64,000 nucleotides of DNA from positions 2,328,118 to 2,392,117 of the forward strand of contig NC_023757.2 in NCBI RefSeq assembly GCF_000499845.2. Direction: 5' to 3'. Both the position numbers and the translations under genes were made by a program. Each line of letters starts with the position of its first letter. Position 1 is the first letter of the stretch. The notes below the pieces were generated by a model. The model was given only the letters and a program-made list of their open reading frames with translations. It searched no databases and was not told where the DNA came from. Source of the DNA: Phaseolus vulgaris. Taxonomy: Eukaryota > Streptophyta > Magnoliopsida > Fabales > Fabaceae. Below are positions 24,730 to 37,401 of this stretch, one piece after another.

Positions 24730-25038
24730 TTGATAGAGACTTTGTGATTACTAAAATTGATAGTGTCTGAAGTGTTCGCTTCGGTGTAAGTAAAGGTATG
24801 GTCTTGGATTTATGCAAAGTCTCGTTCTGCTTATTTCCCTTATTCTAGTTGGGTTTTAAATCCTCTGGCTTGTATGAGGTTTATTCATTAATTGGTTAGT
24901 GTTGGTATGATTATCCCTTTGCTAATTTGGTAGGCGTTCTAATAGGAGATTGGTGTCAAGTATTTCTGTATAAGGGTTGGACCACCCCTGAAGTGGTCCC
25001 TATTTATTTATTTATTTTTTATTGCTGATAAAAAAAAA
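24730..25038 (+). mobile_element. 5'-truncated LINE 3' end with tail
   Basis: Same family as the zf-RVT fragment at 10632-11320: the translated EVFALVQVKVWSWIYAKSRS-like stretch is followed by the 3' UTR word TGTATAAGGGTTGGACCACC. A short hairpin-capable GGACCACCCCTGAAGTGGTCC comes next, then T/A-rich TTTATTTATTTATTTTTTATTG and a terminal GATAAAAAAAA tail. Confidence 0.7.
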
Positions 25039-25714
25039 GTTGAAATCCGAAAGAGTTATTAAATGAAATAGTTATCAAGTATTGAAACATATTAGTTACA
25101 TAACTTTTACTTTAATCTCATCCATTGTGATTTCATTTATGTTATTCCTTTACACTTTTGATTCTCTTATTCTTAATAAAATGAATAAAATCATATATAT
25201 GTTTACATTAAAAAAAAAAATGTGTTTCTTATCGTTATTAAGTTGTGATCAATTGATTTGTATAAATGTGAGTAGAGTAATAATCTGTTTACAATCAGAT
25301 TTTATACTATACTACTAAAATATTTGTTTAACTGGTAAAAAAAATTAAATAAAAAAAAAATTGAAAGAAGAAACTATCAGTCATCTTTTGAGAATCCATG
25401 ATAGTATATTTAAGCGACAAATTAATTTTATTGTCATTTAAAAACACTCATTTATATATTATTTGTCAACTAAAGTGTTTGCAATCACCCTAATCACCAA
25501 ACAAGAAAGTAAGGAGAGAACATCTTAAACAAAAGAGTAACTAGAAAAAAAATAAAAAATTTATCTTATAAGAATATTACTTAAAAAAATTTATATTTTG
25601 CACATTATACAATTTTATTCTTATTTTTCTTGATCATATTATATATACACACGGGTATATTCATCTCATATCTAAACACAAGGTATAAACTTTTGGATCA
25701 ACAACATCTTATAG
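25039..25714. other. Intergenic, no recognisable feature
   Basis: A+T-rich sequence with A-runs; frames are short and low-complexity. Confidence 0.35.
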
Positions 25715-26087
25715 CACTACAAGAAAATCATGAAATAAAAATTAATTTTTAGAGACCAAAATAATTAGTTGCAATAGTAACTAAATTAGAGACCATTTTA
25801 GAAACTAAAAAAAAAAATTGGTTTCTAAATTAGTTTCTATTATTGTTAAATAGTTTCTAAATTGGTATTTATTTAGCTATCAAGGTTTTAAGTATCAATT
25901 ATTTAGATTCTAAATTTGGTAGCAAAAATCTTGGTTGCTAATTAGATACCAATTTAAAAACCATTTAACAATAATAAAAACTAATTTAGAATCCAAAAAT
26001 TTATTTAGTTCTTAAAATGGTCTTTAATTTAGTTAATTATTTTTTGCCTCTAAAATTGGTTTTTATTTCATATTTTTTTTTATAATG
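25715..26087. mobile_element. Palindromic CACTA-type MITE (family A)
   Basis: The left end CACTACAAGAAAATCATGAAA is intact and the right end is decayed (TTTTTATAATG). Foldback interior as in the other copies. Flanks TAG/AAG suggest a mutated 3-bp duplication. Confidence 0.8.
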
Positions 26088-27971
26088 AAGTATATTCTTA
26101 AATTATTTAGAAGTCAATGTGAAACATAATTTAAATTCATATTCATCTTTTAATCTTCCAACACCATCTTTTAATCTTCCAACACCAGAAAAATTATTAA
26201 AATAGCCACAAAAAGAGAATTTGTTAAAACATCTGTTTGAGTAAAATTAATTTGAAAATAATCATATTGTAAAGGATAAAAAACTAAAGAAAAATAAACA
26301 CTTAGATTTTACCCTTTATTTTTTTATTTTGTTGAGGTGATACCCATCTTCTCAGATACAGCTAGGTATGAAAAACTTTTTTTATTGCAGCATATATATG
26401 ATGATTTTGGAGTTGCTTTTGTACTTGTTGGCACTACACAGTCCAAGAATCTTTTTGACTGAAACCTAATGTTTCATTTCCTCTTCATATCCATCGTCTA
26501 TTAATTATTAAAAATAAAATAAAAATAACTTTATGCTTGAAAAGCTAGTAGCAAGTGTTGGATGATTGATTTACACTTTCACAAAACTCAAACTTTGGCT
26601 TTGCACAAAAGTGTCAACTATCTTTTTATAGATAGCAACACTTTGGCCCATTACAAACTTCTCTCATCAAAGTTTAAATATATATGCATTATTACATTTG
26701 GTTGTTGCATAATTTGCCTTGTTATTTGGTTCATTATGGGTTTTCTCTTTAGGGTTGTTCATTGGACATGTATTCCACATTCACATACTATGGTCTTTAG
26801 GTAAAATAATGAATCATTACATTGTATAAGTTAAAATTATTTTATAAAATAAAAATATTAGTATTTAAAATAATTTTTTTATTAATAAAAACTTATAATA
26901 TAAATAGAGATTAACTTCTTAATGACTAATGATCATAAAAAAAATTATTTATTAAGAGATCATTTTTTTAAGTCTCTAATTAAGATATAATTAGAAACAA
27001 TTTTTATATTATTTATTAATGTTAATCTACTTCACATACTAGTTTTGTTCGATAAAAAAAAAATACTAAATCAATAAATTATTCTCGTGAATATATATTA
27101 TTCATTTTATGATAATTAGAAGAAGATTACTCCAACGTATGACATTATGACATTTAAAACAAGAAGACAAGTTTTTAGCTAAATCAATGATCTTATTCAT
27201 TCAAAAGGTGAATGATGTAAGGCTACAAGGACGATAATGGTCTTATTTATGGAAACATAAACTCATAACACTTCATAGAGCTAAGGAATGTGGGACTAAC
27301 ATGAGTGAAAAGTGTTGTCACCTAGGTTACTTCAACCCTCAAAATTAGCACCTAATTTTTCCTTCTTCCACATGTTGTGGGACTTCATGCTTCCTGTTTT
27401 TCTCCCATTGTGTTGTTTGAATTTCTCTTCTTTGTTTTTAGGGTTTTTGGAAAAAAATTCTAACTCAAATCAAGGTTCAACTAAGGCCTAAAGGAAATTC
27501 ACTTATGCATCTACAAAATCCTACAAAGGATACAAGAGAAAATGCACAAATGTAATTTGTACAAGACTAAAAAGAAAAAAGAAAATCTTAACATTCTACT
27601 CTTCAAGTGTAGAGTCTTCTTCAATGAGATTTCATCTTCTTCTATCTTTTTAATCACTGGTTTTGTGAATGAGTGATTTTCATTATACCTTCCCTCTTAA
27701 GATTTATCTTCATATACTAATAGTGTTCATTGACTTTTGTTATTTGTTTTATTATTTTCCTCCAAAGTCAAATATCTATTTACATAAAACAACAATCAAA
27801 AGTTGAATAAATTTCTTTATTAAAAGAAAGTTAATACAAGTGTGTCTAAAGAAAAGAGTGAAGAAATAGTGTCCTTTATCATTTTTGCAAGAGTTTTTAC
27901 GTGAAAAAACTACTGGTCATTGTTTTGTATCGCAACAAGGGTCATGACGAAACAAAAAACATTGTAAAAAA
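26088..27971. other. Intergenic, no gene recognised
   Basis: The frame 26562-26804 (+) has no known domain. The segment 27510-27700 weakly resembles 15190-15400 (CAAGACTAA, CATCTTCT and TTCTCAATGAC-like words), perhaps LTR remains. Confidence 0.35.
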
Positions 27972-28385
27972 CTACTAAAAAAAATCATTAAATAGCAACC
28001 AAATTTAGAAACAAAAATAATTAGTTAATATATTGACTAAATTAGATACTATTTTAGATACTAAAAAATTATTCGTATCTAAAGTGATTTTTATCATTAA
28101 TAAAAAAACTTATAAATTGGTATCTAAATTAGCTACCAAAGTTTCAACTACTAATATTTTATATTCTACATTAGTCTCTAAAAGACTAATTTAGAATATA
28201 AAGTATTAAGTAGCTAAAACATTGGTATCTAATAGTTTGATACCAATTTATAAATTATTTTATAAATTTTTATTAATAATATAAACTACTTTAAATACCA
28301 ATAACAGTTTTAGTTTATAAAATGGTCAATAATTTAGTTAAATGGTAACTAAAATTAGTTTCCATTTAATGATTTTCTTCTATTG
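27972..28385. mobile_element. Diverged palindromic CACTA-type MITE
   Basis: Same architecture as family A (foldback, TTGGTATCTAA and ATTAGCTACCAA words, right end GATTTTCTTCTATTG), but with many substitutions and a different centre, so an older or separate subfamily. Confidence 0.6.
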
Positions 28386-29345
28386 AACAAAGAAGTCGCA
28401 ACCATAATTTATTACAGGAAACTATGGAAAAAACAAAAGAAATTGTCTATGAAACCGAATTTAGGATCTGGAAGTCACTTATGTGTAGAAAATGTATTAA
28501 TACCCTACAACGTCCATTCTAAGACGGTATCTTTAATTAAATGTGAAAAATAAAATATGAAAAATTAAATTTGGTTTTTCAAATATTTATTTTCCTATAA
28601 AATTGAACAAAAATGCATGTGAAAATAAAGAAAAAAATTTTAATTTTTTTTATTTGACCAGACAAAGATTTACCTTATTCCTTTGTATTTTTATTCAAAA
28701 TAAAAAATCAAGAATTACGTAATTCTTTCAAAATTTGTTTGTGTAAATTTTTAATTTTTGAAATTTACAATATTTTTTAAGATTTTCCACTTTTATAATT
28801 CACGTGGATTAAAGTATAAAATTATGCATGTGGCCATATTTAATATTTTTATAAATCATACAATAAATAAAGATAGTGTAAACTATTTATTGATACTACA
28901 AATTTTTGCATAACTTATTAATGAGAAAATATATTTTTAAAATTTTTATTCGAGAAAAGATACCGAGAAAAGGATGATCCGTAGGTTCATACAAATACTT
29001 AAATGATTATTTTTTCGAAAAATCATATGAATATCTAAAATTATTTAAGAGTGTAAACTACATAAAATTATTTTATTTATTTTTTATATAAAAAAACACG
29101 TTTCAAATAATACACTAGGTATAAGACAACGCTGTGGTCCTACAAATATTTAAACAATAATTTAATATAGCATAACATAAATAAGGAACCGGTGCCAAAG
29201 TTTTTTTTAACAAAAAAAAATTGTGTGTGACCCTACAAAAAAGAATAATATTAAAGGAAAATATATTTTGATGTTCATATGAATATTATTACAAAATTAT
29301 AAAAATTAAAAATAAAAAATAATAAAGTTAAAAAAACAGATAAAA
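28386..29345. other. Intergenic, no recognisable feature
   Basis: Very A+T-rich; nothing assigned. Confidence 0.35.
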
Positions 29346-30718
29346 AGCCGAGGCCCAATTTCGCTATTTGCCACTACCAGTTTTTATATCAAGACCACTT
29401 CCTAGAAAAAGCTAAGGCCCATTTGGCTGGCACAGCAGTTTTGTTATTTGCCACTCGTGATTTTATATCTTCACCATAAACCCTAAAAAGCCTAGATCCA
29501 TCCGTCCCAGTATTTTCCTATTCACCACTCTCAGTTTCATTTACACCCACCATATTTTATTTTATTTAAAAAGGTTTGGGCTAGTTCATTGGGCCCAATG
29601 TTTATGCTATTTGTCACCATTTTTGTATACACAATCACCAACATTTTTTATGTGAAAATTAAAATAATAAATTAATAAAAATATAATTTTGGCACTACAC
29701 CTAAATAAATTTTAGATATCTATATGATTACATGCATCATCTGATATTTAATAGGATTGTTTGAGTATTTTTATGATCATGTACATCATCTTATACTTTT
29801 TCTGATAAAAAAATTAAAATTGTATTCTTTCTTAATAAAATTCACACAAACAGTCAATAGTATTGGTGTATAGTTTACACTACCTTCACTTGCTGTATAA
29901 TTTGTAAAGAATGAAATCTGAACTTTTGTCAATTTGCTCAAAGACAAAGTGATCATAGGAGTTAAGTGGGTTTTCAGAAAAAGATGGATGAGCAAGGTAA
30001 GGTTGTACGAAACAAGCTAAACTTGTACCCAAATGATACTCACAACAGAAAGGTATAGATTACATAGAAACATATGCTTTTGTATCATATTTAAAAAGTC
30101 CATTGTTATCAGTTTTTAGAAACTCAAGAAAAATGCTCCAATAAAGACTTTCAAAGTTATAGACGATCAACTAGACATATTAGACTCATATAATGAAGAG
30201 TTTTATCTCGCGATTTCAAGATATATAATGCTAAAAAAATAAAGAAGATATGGAAAGGAAAATAAGTTTAGACCTAAGAAACATAAAGATTACAAATAAA
30301 AAGTGATATATTATGAATGCAAAAAATTTAGGTCAGTTCATATCATAATGTCCTAAATAGCTAAACAAAGACAAAGATAGAAAGGATAAATTATACAAGA
30401 AGAAATCCTTCATGTCACTTGAGAAAAACCATTTGATAAGACCTTGACTCAAATGAAGAGGTAAAATTTAATATATGTTACACATGCTTCTTATGAGGCT
30501 TTTTATAATACTTCCAAAGTCATAAAAGCCTTAAAAATATAAAAAAAATAAAATTCTAAAGTGTTTCCAAAGAGTTTGAGAAAGTGAAAAAGATTTCTAA
30601 ACTATTTGATTACATTCTAAATGAAAACCTTGGACTTCCATCTAAAAATAAAAATTTATGTGAAGAGAACAAGGATATGAAACAAAGACTAGAAACTCTA
30701 ACCACTAGTTCAAAACAC
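29346..30718 (+). mobile_element. Duplicated TE block, copy A: subterminal repeats, copia RT piece, copia gag piece
   Basis: 29346-29720 carries spaced CTATTTGCCAC motifs and a terminal region matching 38238-38645. Next comes a decayed copia reverse-transcriptase start (FVNLLK...VIIGVKWVFR, then MDEQGKVVRNK) at about 29910-30080. Then a gag-type segment with a broken zinc knuckle (YECKK, near 30315) and KxxxExxxLKQRLETL-like coiled coil to about 30715. RT before gag is not the copia order. The same order in copy B (38228-40656) shows the rearrangement preceded the duplication. Copy A lacks about 78 bases present in copy B (after 39308). Confidence 0.7.
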
Positions 30719-31690
30719 ATCACCATCCATGTCGAAGTGTTACATAAAAAGCCAAAAAATCTAATGTAAAAAACCTCTCTTATGATAGTGTTATTATTAT
30801 ACACTTTATTTTTGAACTAAATCATAAATATGCTTGAAAATATTAATAATAATAATAATAATATTATTATTTTAATAATATTATTATTACTATATTATTA
30901 TTACAAATGGTATTGTTATCAGTAAAATTATAAATATTATTGTTAGTATTAATATTAATATTACTACTAAACTACTACTATATTAGTATAAAACAAAATT
31001 ATTAGCTTTAATTTTATAATTTATTATTAATAATAAGGAAATTATAAATCTTATTTTTATAATTATTATATTATTTATTTTTAATATTATCATCATCATC
31101 ATTATTATTATTATTATTATTACATTAATTTATTAAATTAATATTTTTGTTTTAATATATATTAATACAAATTAAGATTATCAGTATTACTATTATGAAA
31201 AATATTATTATTATTATTATATTTATATTTATTATCGTTATTATTATTATAACAAATTATTATATTTATATTTATGTTTTAATATTATTTATATAAATAA
31301 AATTATTAACATTAAAATTATCATAATTTATTATTAATATTATTATTAAAATTATTATCATAATTATTTTTAATATTATTCTTATTATTATTATTATCTT
31401 TATTATTATTACATTAATTTATTCAACTAATAATTTCATTTTTTATATATTCATATAAAAAAAAATTATTAGTATTATTATTATTTTCATAATTTTTTAT
31501 TATTAATATTATTACTATTATTATCTTTATTATTATTATTGTTATTATAGTTATATTAATATTGTGGTATTTATCAATGGATTTAACTGGAAAAAAATTA
31601 TTGACGAATTTTATAGAGAGATAATATTGGCATCCAATTATTGATAGATATTACATACGGATATTGATGCACGGTCAATTACCGACTAAT
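30719..31690. repeat. Long TTA/TAA low-complexity tract
   Basis: From about 30840 to 31560 the DNA is nearly all A and T with dense TTA/TAA runs, interrupted only by a few C/G positions such as the ATCATCATC run at 31090. It may be an expanded microsatellite; no genes. Confidence 0.65.
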
Positions 31691-31696
31691 ATGTTG

Positions 31697-31905
31697 ACTC
31701 ATAAGAAAATTTTAATTTATCTAATTCGTTGCATCTACTAGTGTGTCGTTGCCACCTAAACTCATAAACCATGTAAACTTCTCATCACCTATGATTAGAC
31801 TAATGGACAAGAAGAGAAAAGATACTCCAACAGTAGATGGGTCTAGAGTTGCAAAAAAATCTCGTGGTAGACCACCGGACCAAAAGAATAAAGTCCAAGG
31901 TACAA
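31697..31905 (+). pseudogene. AT-hook exon copy 1 (left arm of an inverted repeat)
   Basis: Encodes MIRLMDKKRKDTPTVDGS followed by AKKSRGRPPDQKNK, an AT-hook-like basic motif with the RGRP core that binds the minor groove of A+T-rich DNA. A GT follows at the equivalent intron position of the copy at 37277, and the downstream intron is also alike. An inverted copy lies at 32155-32355, so the pair could fold into a hairpin. Confidence 0.55.
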
Positions 31906-32154
31906 AATTGTTTATGTTTTGTAAAGTATACTCTAAGTTTTCTTATGTCATCAATTATATTTTTTACTTCATCATCATTTTAAGGTATACATATAGTTCC
32001 TAAATACATTATCAAGTTCTAAAAATATGCAGCTGCAATAAAAATCTCACATCCAACTATTCCTTGTTGAAAATCTTTATGGTCAAAATTCTAAAAATCA
32101 ATTACAAACAAACCAATTGTTAACAAAATCAATTTCACCCAAAATAAGTTTTGC

Positions 32155-32355
32155 AAGGACTTGTTTTTTCTTGGCGGATGGTCTACCATGAGGTTTCTTT
32201 GCAACTGCAAACCCATCTAGTGTTAGACTATCTTTTCTCTTCTTGTCAATTACTCTAATTAGAAGTTTACATAGTTCATGGGTTTAGGTGACAACAACAC
32301 ACAAGTAGATGCAACGAATTTAGATAAATTAAAATTTTCCTATGAGTTACATTTC
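32155..32355 (-). pseudogene. AT-hook exon copy 2 (right arm of an inverted repeat)
   Basis: Reverse complement of 31697-31905 with moderate divergence: the minus strand reads IDKKRKD then AKKPHGRPSAKKKQ. The central arginine of RGRP is replaced by histidine (HGRP), so DNA binding would be weakened. No start codon and no partner exons nearby. Confidence 0.5.
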
Positions 32356-33640
32356 AAGAAATACTTAAACAAATTAACATATTATCAATTAAAAAAATAT
32401 TTCAAAAAACTAATTTCAAATATTCAATCAAGTCAATTACGTCTTAAAAGATGGAATGATAAAAATTTAGATATGAACAACCCTTAAAAAAAATTGATAA
32501 AAGAAGATACAAAAGTAAAATAAATCAGGATAAAAAATAAGAAAAATATTAATTTTAGCACCGATGTGTATAATGATAAAAATAAAAATAATAACGATAG
32601 TAAAAATGATCGCCATGGAAATTTAAATCTACCCAAAGATATAAAAGGAAAATACCCTACTGTTGTTCAGTGTTATCGATCTCGGATAACGGATCATATC
32701 GGAGACCCCAAAAATCCTATATGTTGTGTTTGTTTCCAAGCATGAGGAGGGAGGAGGAAGTGAGTTTTTTTTGTGTGTTTGTTTCAATGATTTTGAGAGT
32801 TGACGAGTGGATTGGGGAGAGGTAGGAGGCATTTTTCACTCTTCACACAAATGAAGATATTTGTGTTGATTCATGTGGATTCTTGTATTTTACCCAAATA
32901 CCCTTGTGTATACATTTGTAGTTCAGTTCACGACTAAACAATTTGCATATTTAATTTTTTTCTAATACAAATGTTTCTTTTAATAGGTCATTGGGAGGTT
33001 AACATCTCAAATAGCTACTGTAGTTCAAGAAAAGGATAAACCAACTTACACCCCTAATGCTTCTGCCATAACCTGTTATGTTTTTCGTTATAACTGTATA
33101 ATGTTGGTTTGGATTGAGGAGTCGTGGATTTGTGAGGATTAGAGAAGATGTATGAGGATATGTGAGGTTGTTTGAATTGAGGACGGATAGAGTGGATTTG
33201 TGACGACGGTTTATTGTAAGTTTACAAATTTATCCTTGTTATTAAAAAATATTTGAATAATGAATTGTGATTTTTTTTTTTAGGTTTGAATTAATTAAAA
33301 TTTTCTAATATAGAATATCCATAATTACTTGTATTTTTCAAAAAAAAAATTAAAAAATATAATAGAAAATATTTTTGCGTTAAATTGAAATTAAATTATT
33401 AAATATATTAAAATTTATGAAAATAATATTTTATTATATTCATTTTTTATTTTATATAACTATATATGTTTTGTTGATATTCTAATTTTATTTTATTATT
33501 TTTATTATTTATAGTTATATGTTGTTATTAATATTATAATTAAATACTTTTTAAATTATTAAATAAATTTATGTAATATTTAATTTTGTATATCTATACC
33601 TATATATAAAGGGAATTCTCCTCTTTAAATTTCCTCAATT
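32356..33640. other. Intergenic, possible decayed DNA-transposon end
   Basis: A G-rich stretch at 33105-33200 (repeats of GAGGAT, TTTGTGAGGA and TGAGGATATGTGAGG) and the CATGAGGAGGGAGGAGG region near 32745 look like subterminal repeats of an unidentified element. The rest is A+T-rich. Confidence 0.3.
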
Positions 33641-34202
33641 TTTTTCCTATTCTATCCTTATATGAATATTTCATTTTATATCATTATTATGGGCATTGCG
33701 TTATTTCCTATTTTGTCAAAAAATTTAAATTTTAAAATTTTCAAACCCTAAAACCTTTTTGAAACACTTCAAATTTCGAAAATATTTAAATTTTCAAAAA
33801 AAATTAAATTTTCAAAAAAATTTAAATTTTCAAAAAAATTAAATTTTCAAAAAAATTAAATTTTAAAATTTTATAAATATATTAGGTAAAAAGTTGGAAA
33901 CAACATTTTTATTTGAAATATTTTATGAAAAATGTATGAGAGAATAGTTTTCAAATTGGTTTAAGAAACAGTCTTTAATCTCTATTCGATTTGAATATAC
34001 GCATAAATTCATGTACTCACTCTACTTCCCACTTTCTTTTCTATACCCTACTTTCCACTTTCTTTTCTCTTTCCTTTCCTTTTTCATGTTAAAGCATACT
34101 TTCATTCTCACTTCTCTTTCTCTTTCTATGTGTTTGATTAATCTTTGTGGAACCCTAATTTGACCTTTGTCTTATGAAATTGTAATTGAAGTTTGTGACT
34201 AG

Positions 34203-34254
34203 ATGGAGGGGAAGGACTTAAGGAAAGGAGTTGCAGATACCATCACAACAATCA
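34203..34254 (+). other. Short exon-like frame in tandem unit 1, repeated in unit 3 (35937)
   Basis: ATG opens MEGKDLRKGVADTITTI followed by a GTAATT donor-like site. Unit 3 reads MEGKDLTKGVKGTMTTI with the same donor. Unit 2 has lost the ATG part but keeps the donor area. No protein family recognised; too short to be sure it is coding. Confidence 0.3.
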
Positions 34255-36111
34255 GTAATTCTCTTTATGTGCATTTCTATTTGTGAAACACTAATTTGAC
34301 ATTTTTCTTATGAAATTGTGATTGAAACATGTGACTAGTGGTATAATAAGTACTTAACAAGATGAGGCATAGGGTAAGTGATGAAAGTCTTTATCATTAA
34401 ACGTTTTCGGGAAATAATTTTAAGGATTTAAATAAAATCATACATAACATTGACTAAAATATATTCTCATTTCCTCGTATTATACGGAAAAGTTACTTTC
34501 AATCTAATTTACTTATTAACAATCTTCAAACAGGGAGAAACTCAAATTTTTTTTCCTATTTTATCCTTATATGAATATTTGATTTTATTTCATTATTATA
34601 GGCATTGAGTCATTTCCTATTTTGTCAAAAATAAATAAATTTTAAAAGTTTCAACCCCTAAATCCTTTTCGAAACATTTCAAATTTCGAAAAATTTTAAA
34701 TTTTCAAATTTTAAATTGTCAAAATTTTAAATTTTCAAATTTTAAATTTTAATTTTTTTAAATATATTAATTAAAAAATTGGAAACAACATTTATATTTG
34801 AAATATTTTATGAAAAATGTATGTAAGAATAGATTTAAAATTGATTTAAGAAACAGTCTTTAATCTCTATTAGATCATAATATACTCATAAACCCATGTA
34901 CACACTCTACTTCCCACTTTCTTTTCTATACCCTACTTTCCATTTTCTTTTCTCTTTCCTTTCCTTTTTCATATAAAAGCATATTTTCATTCTCACTTCT
35001 CTTTCTCTTTCTATGTGTTTGATTAATCTTTGTGGAACCCTAATTTGACATTTGTCTTATGAAATTGTAATTGAAGTGCACCATGACAATAATCGGTAAT
35101 TCTCTTTATGTGCATTTCAATTTGTGAAACACTAATTTGACATTTTTCTTATGAAATTGTGATTGAAACATGTGACTAGTGGTATAATAAGGACTTAACA
35201 AGAGGAGCCAGAGGGTAAGTGATGAAAGTCTTTATCATTAGACATTTTTGAGAAATAATTTTATGGATTTAAATAAAATCATACATAACATTGACTAAAA
35301 TATATTCTCATTTCCTCACGTTATACGGAAAATTACTTCCAATCTAATTTACTTATTCACAATCTTCAAACAGGGAGAAACTCAAATTTTTTTCCTATTT
35401 TATCCTTATATGAATATTTGATTTTATTTCATTATTATGGGCATCAAGTCATTTCGTATTTTGTCAAAAAATTTAAATTTTAAAAGTTTCAACCCCTAAA
35501 TCCTTTTCAAAACATTTCAAATTTTGAAAAATTTTAAATTTTCAAAAAATTTAATAAAATTGTCAAAAAAATTAAATTTTCAAATTTTAAATTTTCAAAT
35601 TTTTTAAATGTATTAATTAAAACATTGGAAACAACATTTATATTTGAAATATTTTATGAAAAATGTATGTAAGAATAGTTTTCAAATTGATTTAAGAAAC
35701 AATCTTTAATCTGTATTGGATCATAATATACGCATAAACCCATGTACACACTCTACTTCCCACTTTCTTTTCTATACCCTACTTTCCATTTTCTTTTCTC
35801 TTTCCTTTCCTTTTTCATATAAAAGCTTATTTTCATTCTCACTTCTCTTTCTCTTTCTACGTGTTTGATTAATCTTTGTGGAACCCTAATTTGACATTTG
35901 TCTTAGTAATTGAAGTTTATGACTATATGGAGGGGAAGGACTTAACAAAAGGAGTTAAGGGCACCATGACAACAATCGGTAATTCTCTTTATGTGCATTT
36001 TATATTGTGAAACACTAATTTGACATTTTTCTTATGAAATTGTGATTGAAACATGTGACTAGTGGTATTCACAATCTTCAAACATGGAGAAACTCAGTTC
36101 GAAGAACGTAG

Positions 36112-36300
36112 AAAGAGGAAGACATTGAACCCCAAGGCACTATTTACCATGTGTGTTCCTATCCTTGTCGTGCTTATCCCCCAAGCGCAAGGTTTCAATG
36201 CGATGAAACATTGTTAAGAGCGGTGTGTAATCTAGATTCGGTACGTGTTGCATCCTCGAAAAAAAGTTACATGCGCTTCTACATCCACGGGAGAGTGTAG
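36112..36300 (+). other. Open frame without ATG at the end of tandem unit 3
   Basis: A 62-codon frame closed by TAG at 36298 reads EDIEPQGTIYHVCSYPC, then RFQCDETLLRAVCNLDSV and SYMRFYIHGRV. Composition is protein-like, with four cysteines and higher GC than the surroundings. It is preceded by CTTCAAACATGG, near an AG. It may be a second exon of the unit's putative gene or a captured host exon; I do not recognise it. Confidence 0.35.
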
Positions 36301-36429
36301 GGAAAGTTGGTATTTTTCCTATTTTATCCTTATATCAATATTTTATTCTATTTCATTATTATGAGCATTTTGTCATTTCCTATATTTTTCAATTTTTAAA
36401 AATTTTCAAGTCTTAGGGTATTATGATGC

Positions 36430-36690
36430 CTATTGAGCTTATTGTCCCATATTCAGAAGATCTAACACATGATAGTGTGTTTTCCTTGGACGTAAGTTTA
36501 TATCTTGGAAAAGTAAGAAAAAAGTGTTGTTACCCAATCTAGTGGAGAAGCTAAATATAGATCTATGGCCCTAGTTCCATGTAAAATTGCATGGATTAAA
36601 AACTCCTTCAAGAGTTAAAAATTTGTGAAAATGAGGAGATGAAATTATATTGCGACAATAAGGCAACTCTTCATATTAAATTCAGATAAT
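36430..36690 (+). pseudogene. Ty1/copia RNase H remnant
   Basis: Frames with small shifts show the typical copia RNase H stretch: VFLGRKFISWKSKKK, then VVTQSSGEAKYRSMALVPCK and a CDNKAT-like segment. It ends abruptly where the inverted repeat of the 36.7-38.6 kb element starts, as if the element inserted there or the copia piece was cut. Confidence 0.75.
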
Positions 36691-36971
36691 GCATGTGGTC
36701 ACATAGATATCTAAAATTCATTTAGGCGTAGTGGCAAAATAATATTTTTATTTATTTATTATTTTAATTTTCACATAAAAAATGTTGGTGATTGTGTATA
36801 GAAAAATGGTGGCAAATAGCAAAAACGTTGGGCCGAAAGAACTAGCTCAAACCTTTTTAAATCAGGTTATTCTTCCTACTTTCTCAATCTTTTTCTTCTT
36901 TTCTCCTTGAAAAAATTATTTTTTCACTTTTCTCCTCAGTTTTTGTTTCCTTTCTCTCCCAAAATTTGTCG

Positions 36972-37401
36972 ATGAGTTTGAAGGAGATGTTGAATCACTA
37001 TTTATTCATGTTGAACCAGACTAAACTTTTGAAAAAGGAAAAAGTAATCCTGATGCAGGAGAAACATAGAATTAACACTTTGTTGCAAGATGTGCAGAAT
37101 GCTATGCACGTTTTCAATGCAAGATCGCAGGTGCAGAATGTCGCAACCATCAATACTAATTCTCCAATGCATTGTAATAAAATTCTTCCAGGTTGGTGTA
37201 TATTTTTTCTGGTTAATCTTAGAGTTATTTCCATTTTTTAACCTTGGGATTTATATTTTTTTTCCTTTTTTGTTAGTTGCATCATCTACTAGTGCACCTA
37301 TGACTAGAGTAATGGACAAGAGGAAAGATGTTTCACCAGTACTAGAGGGAGAGGGTCCTCAAAGAAACCTCGTGGTAGACCCACTGGAAAGAAAAATCAA
37401 G
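36972..37401 (+). pseudogene. Coiled-coil/AT-hook protein gene within the TIR element, frameshifted
   Basis: Exon 1 (36972-37191) encodes MSLKEMLNHYLFML..., a K/E/Q-rich helical stretch likely to form a coiled coil, and ends with a GTTGGT donor in phase 1. Exon 2 (37277-37401) starts after TTGTTAG and gives ASSTSAPMTRVMDKRKDVSP. A one-base frame break near 37350-37357 separates this from KKPRGRPTGKKNQ, an AT-hook, after which GTAAGA could be a donor. The homologous copy at 31.7 kb keeps that join open, so the break is local to this copy. Function unknown; it may be a transposon-encoded DNA-binding accessory protein. Confidence 0.5.

Larger units (their letters stand above)
33643..36410. repeat. 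Tandem array, three units plus a partial fourth, period 839-924 bp
   Basis: Unit starts, marked by TTTCCTATT(T/C)TATCCTTATAT, are at 33643, 34552, 35391 and 36315 (spacings 909, 839 and 924). Each unit has a run of AAATTTTCAAA-type words, a pyrimidine-rich CTACTTCCCACTTTCTTTTC leader, TTTGTGGAACCCTAATTTGACA and GGTAATTCTCTTTATGTGC. Unit 3 continues into unique sequence (36060-36305) absent from units 1 and 2. The layout looks like a repeated promoter, leader and first exon of an unknown gene. Confidence 0.8.

Noticed and set aside
26562..26804. 80-codon frame with hydrophobic stretches
   Set aside because: No domain, no homologous frame recognised, and located between transposon remnants.
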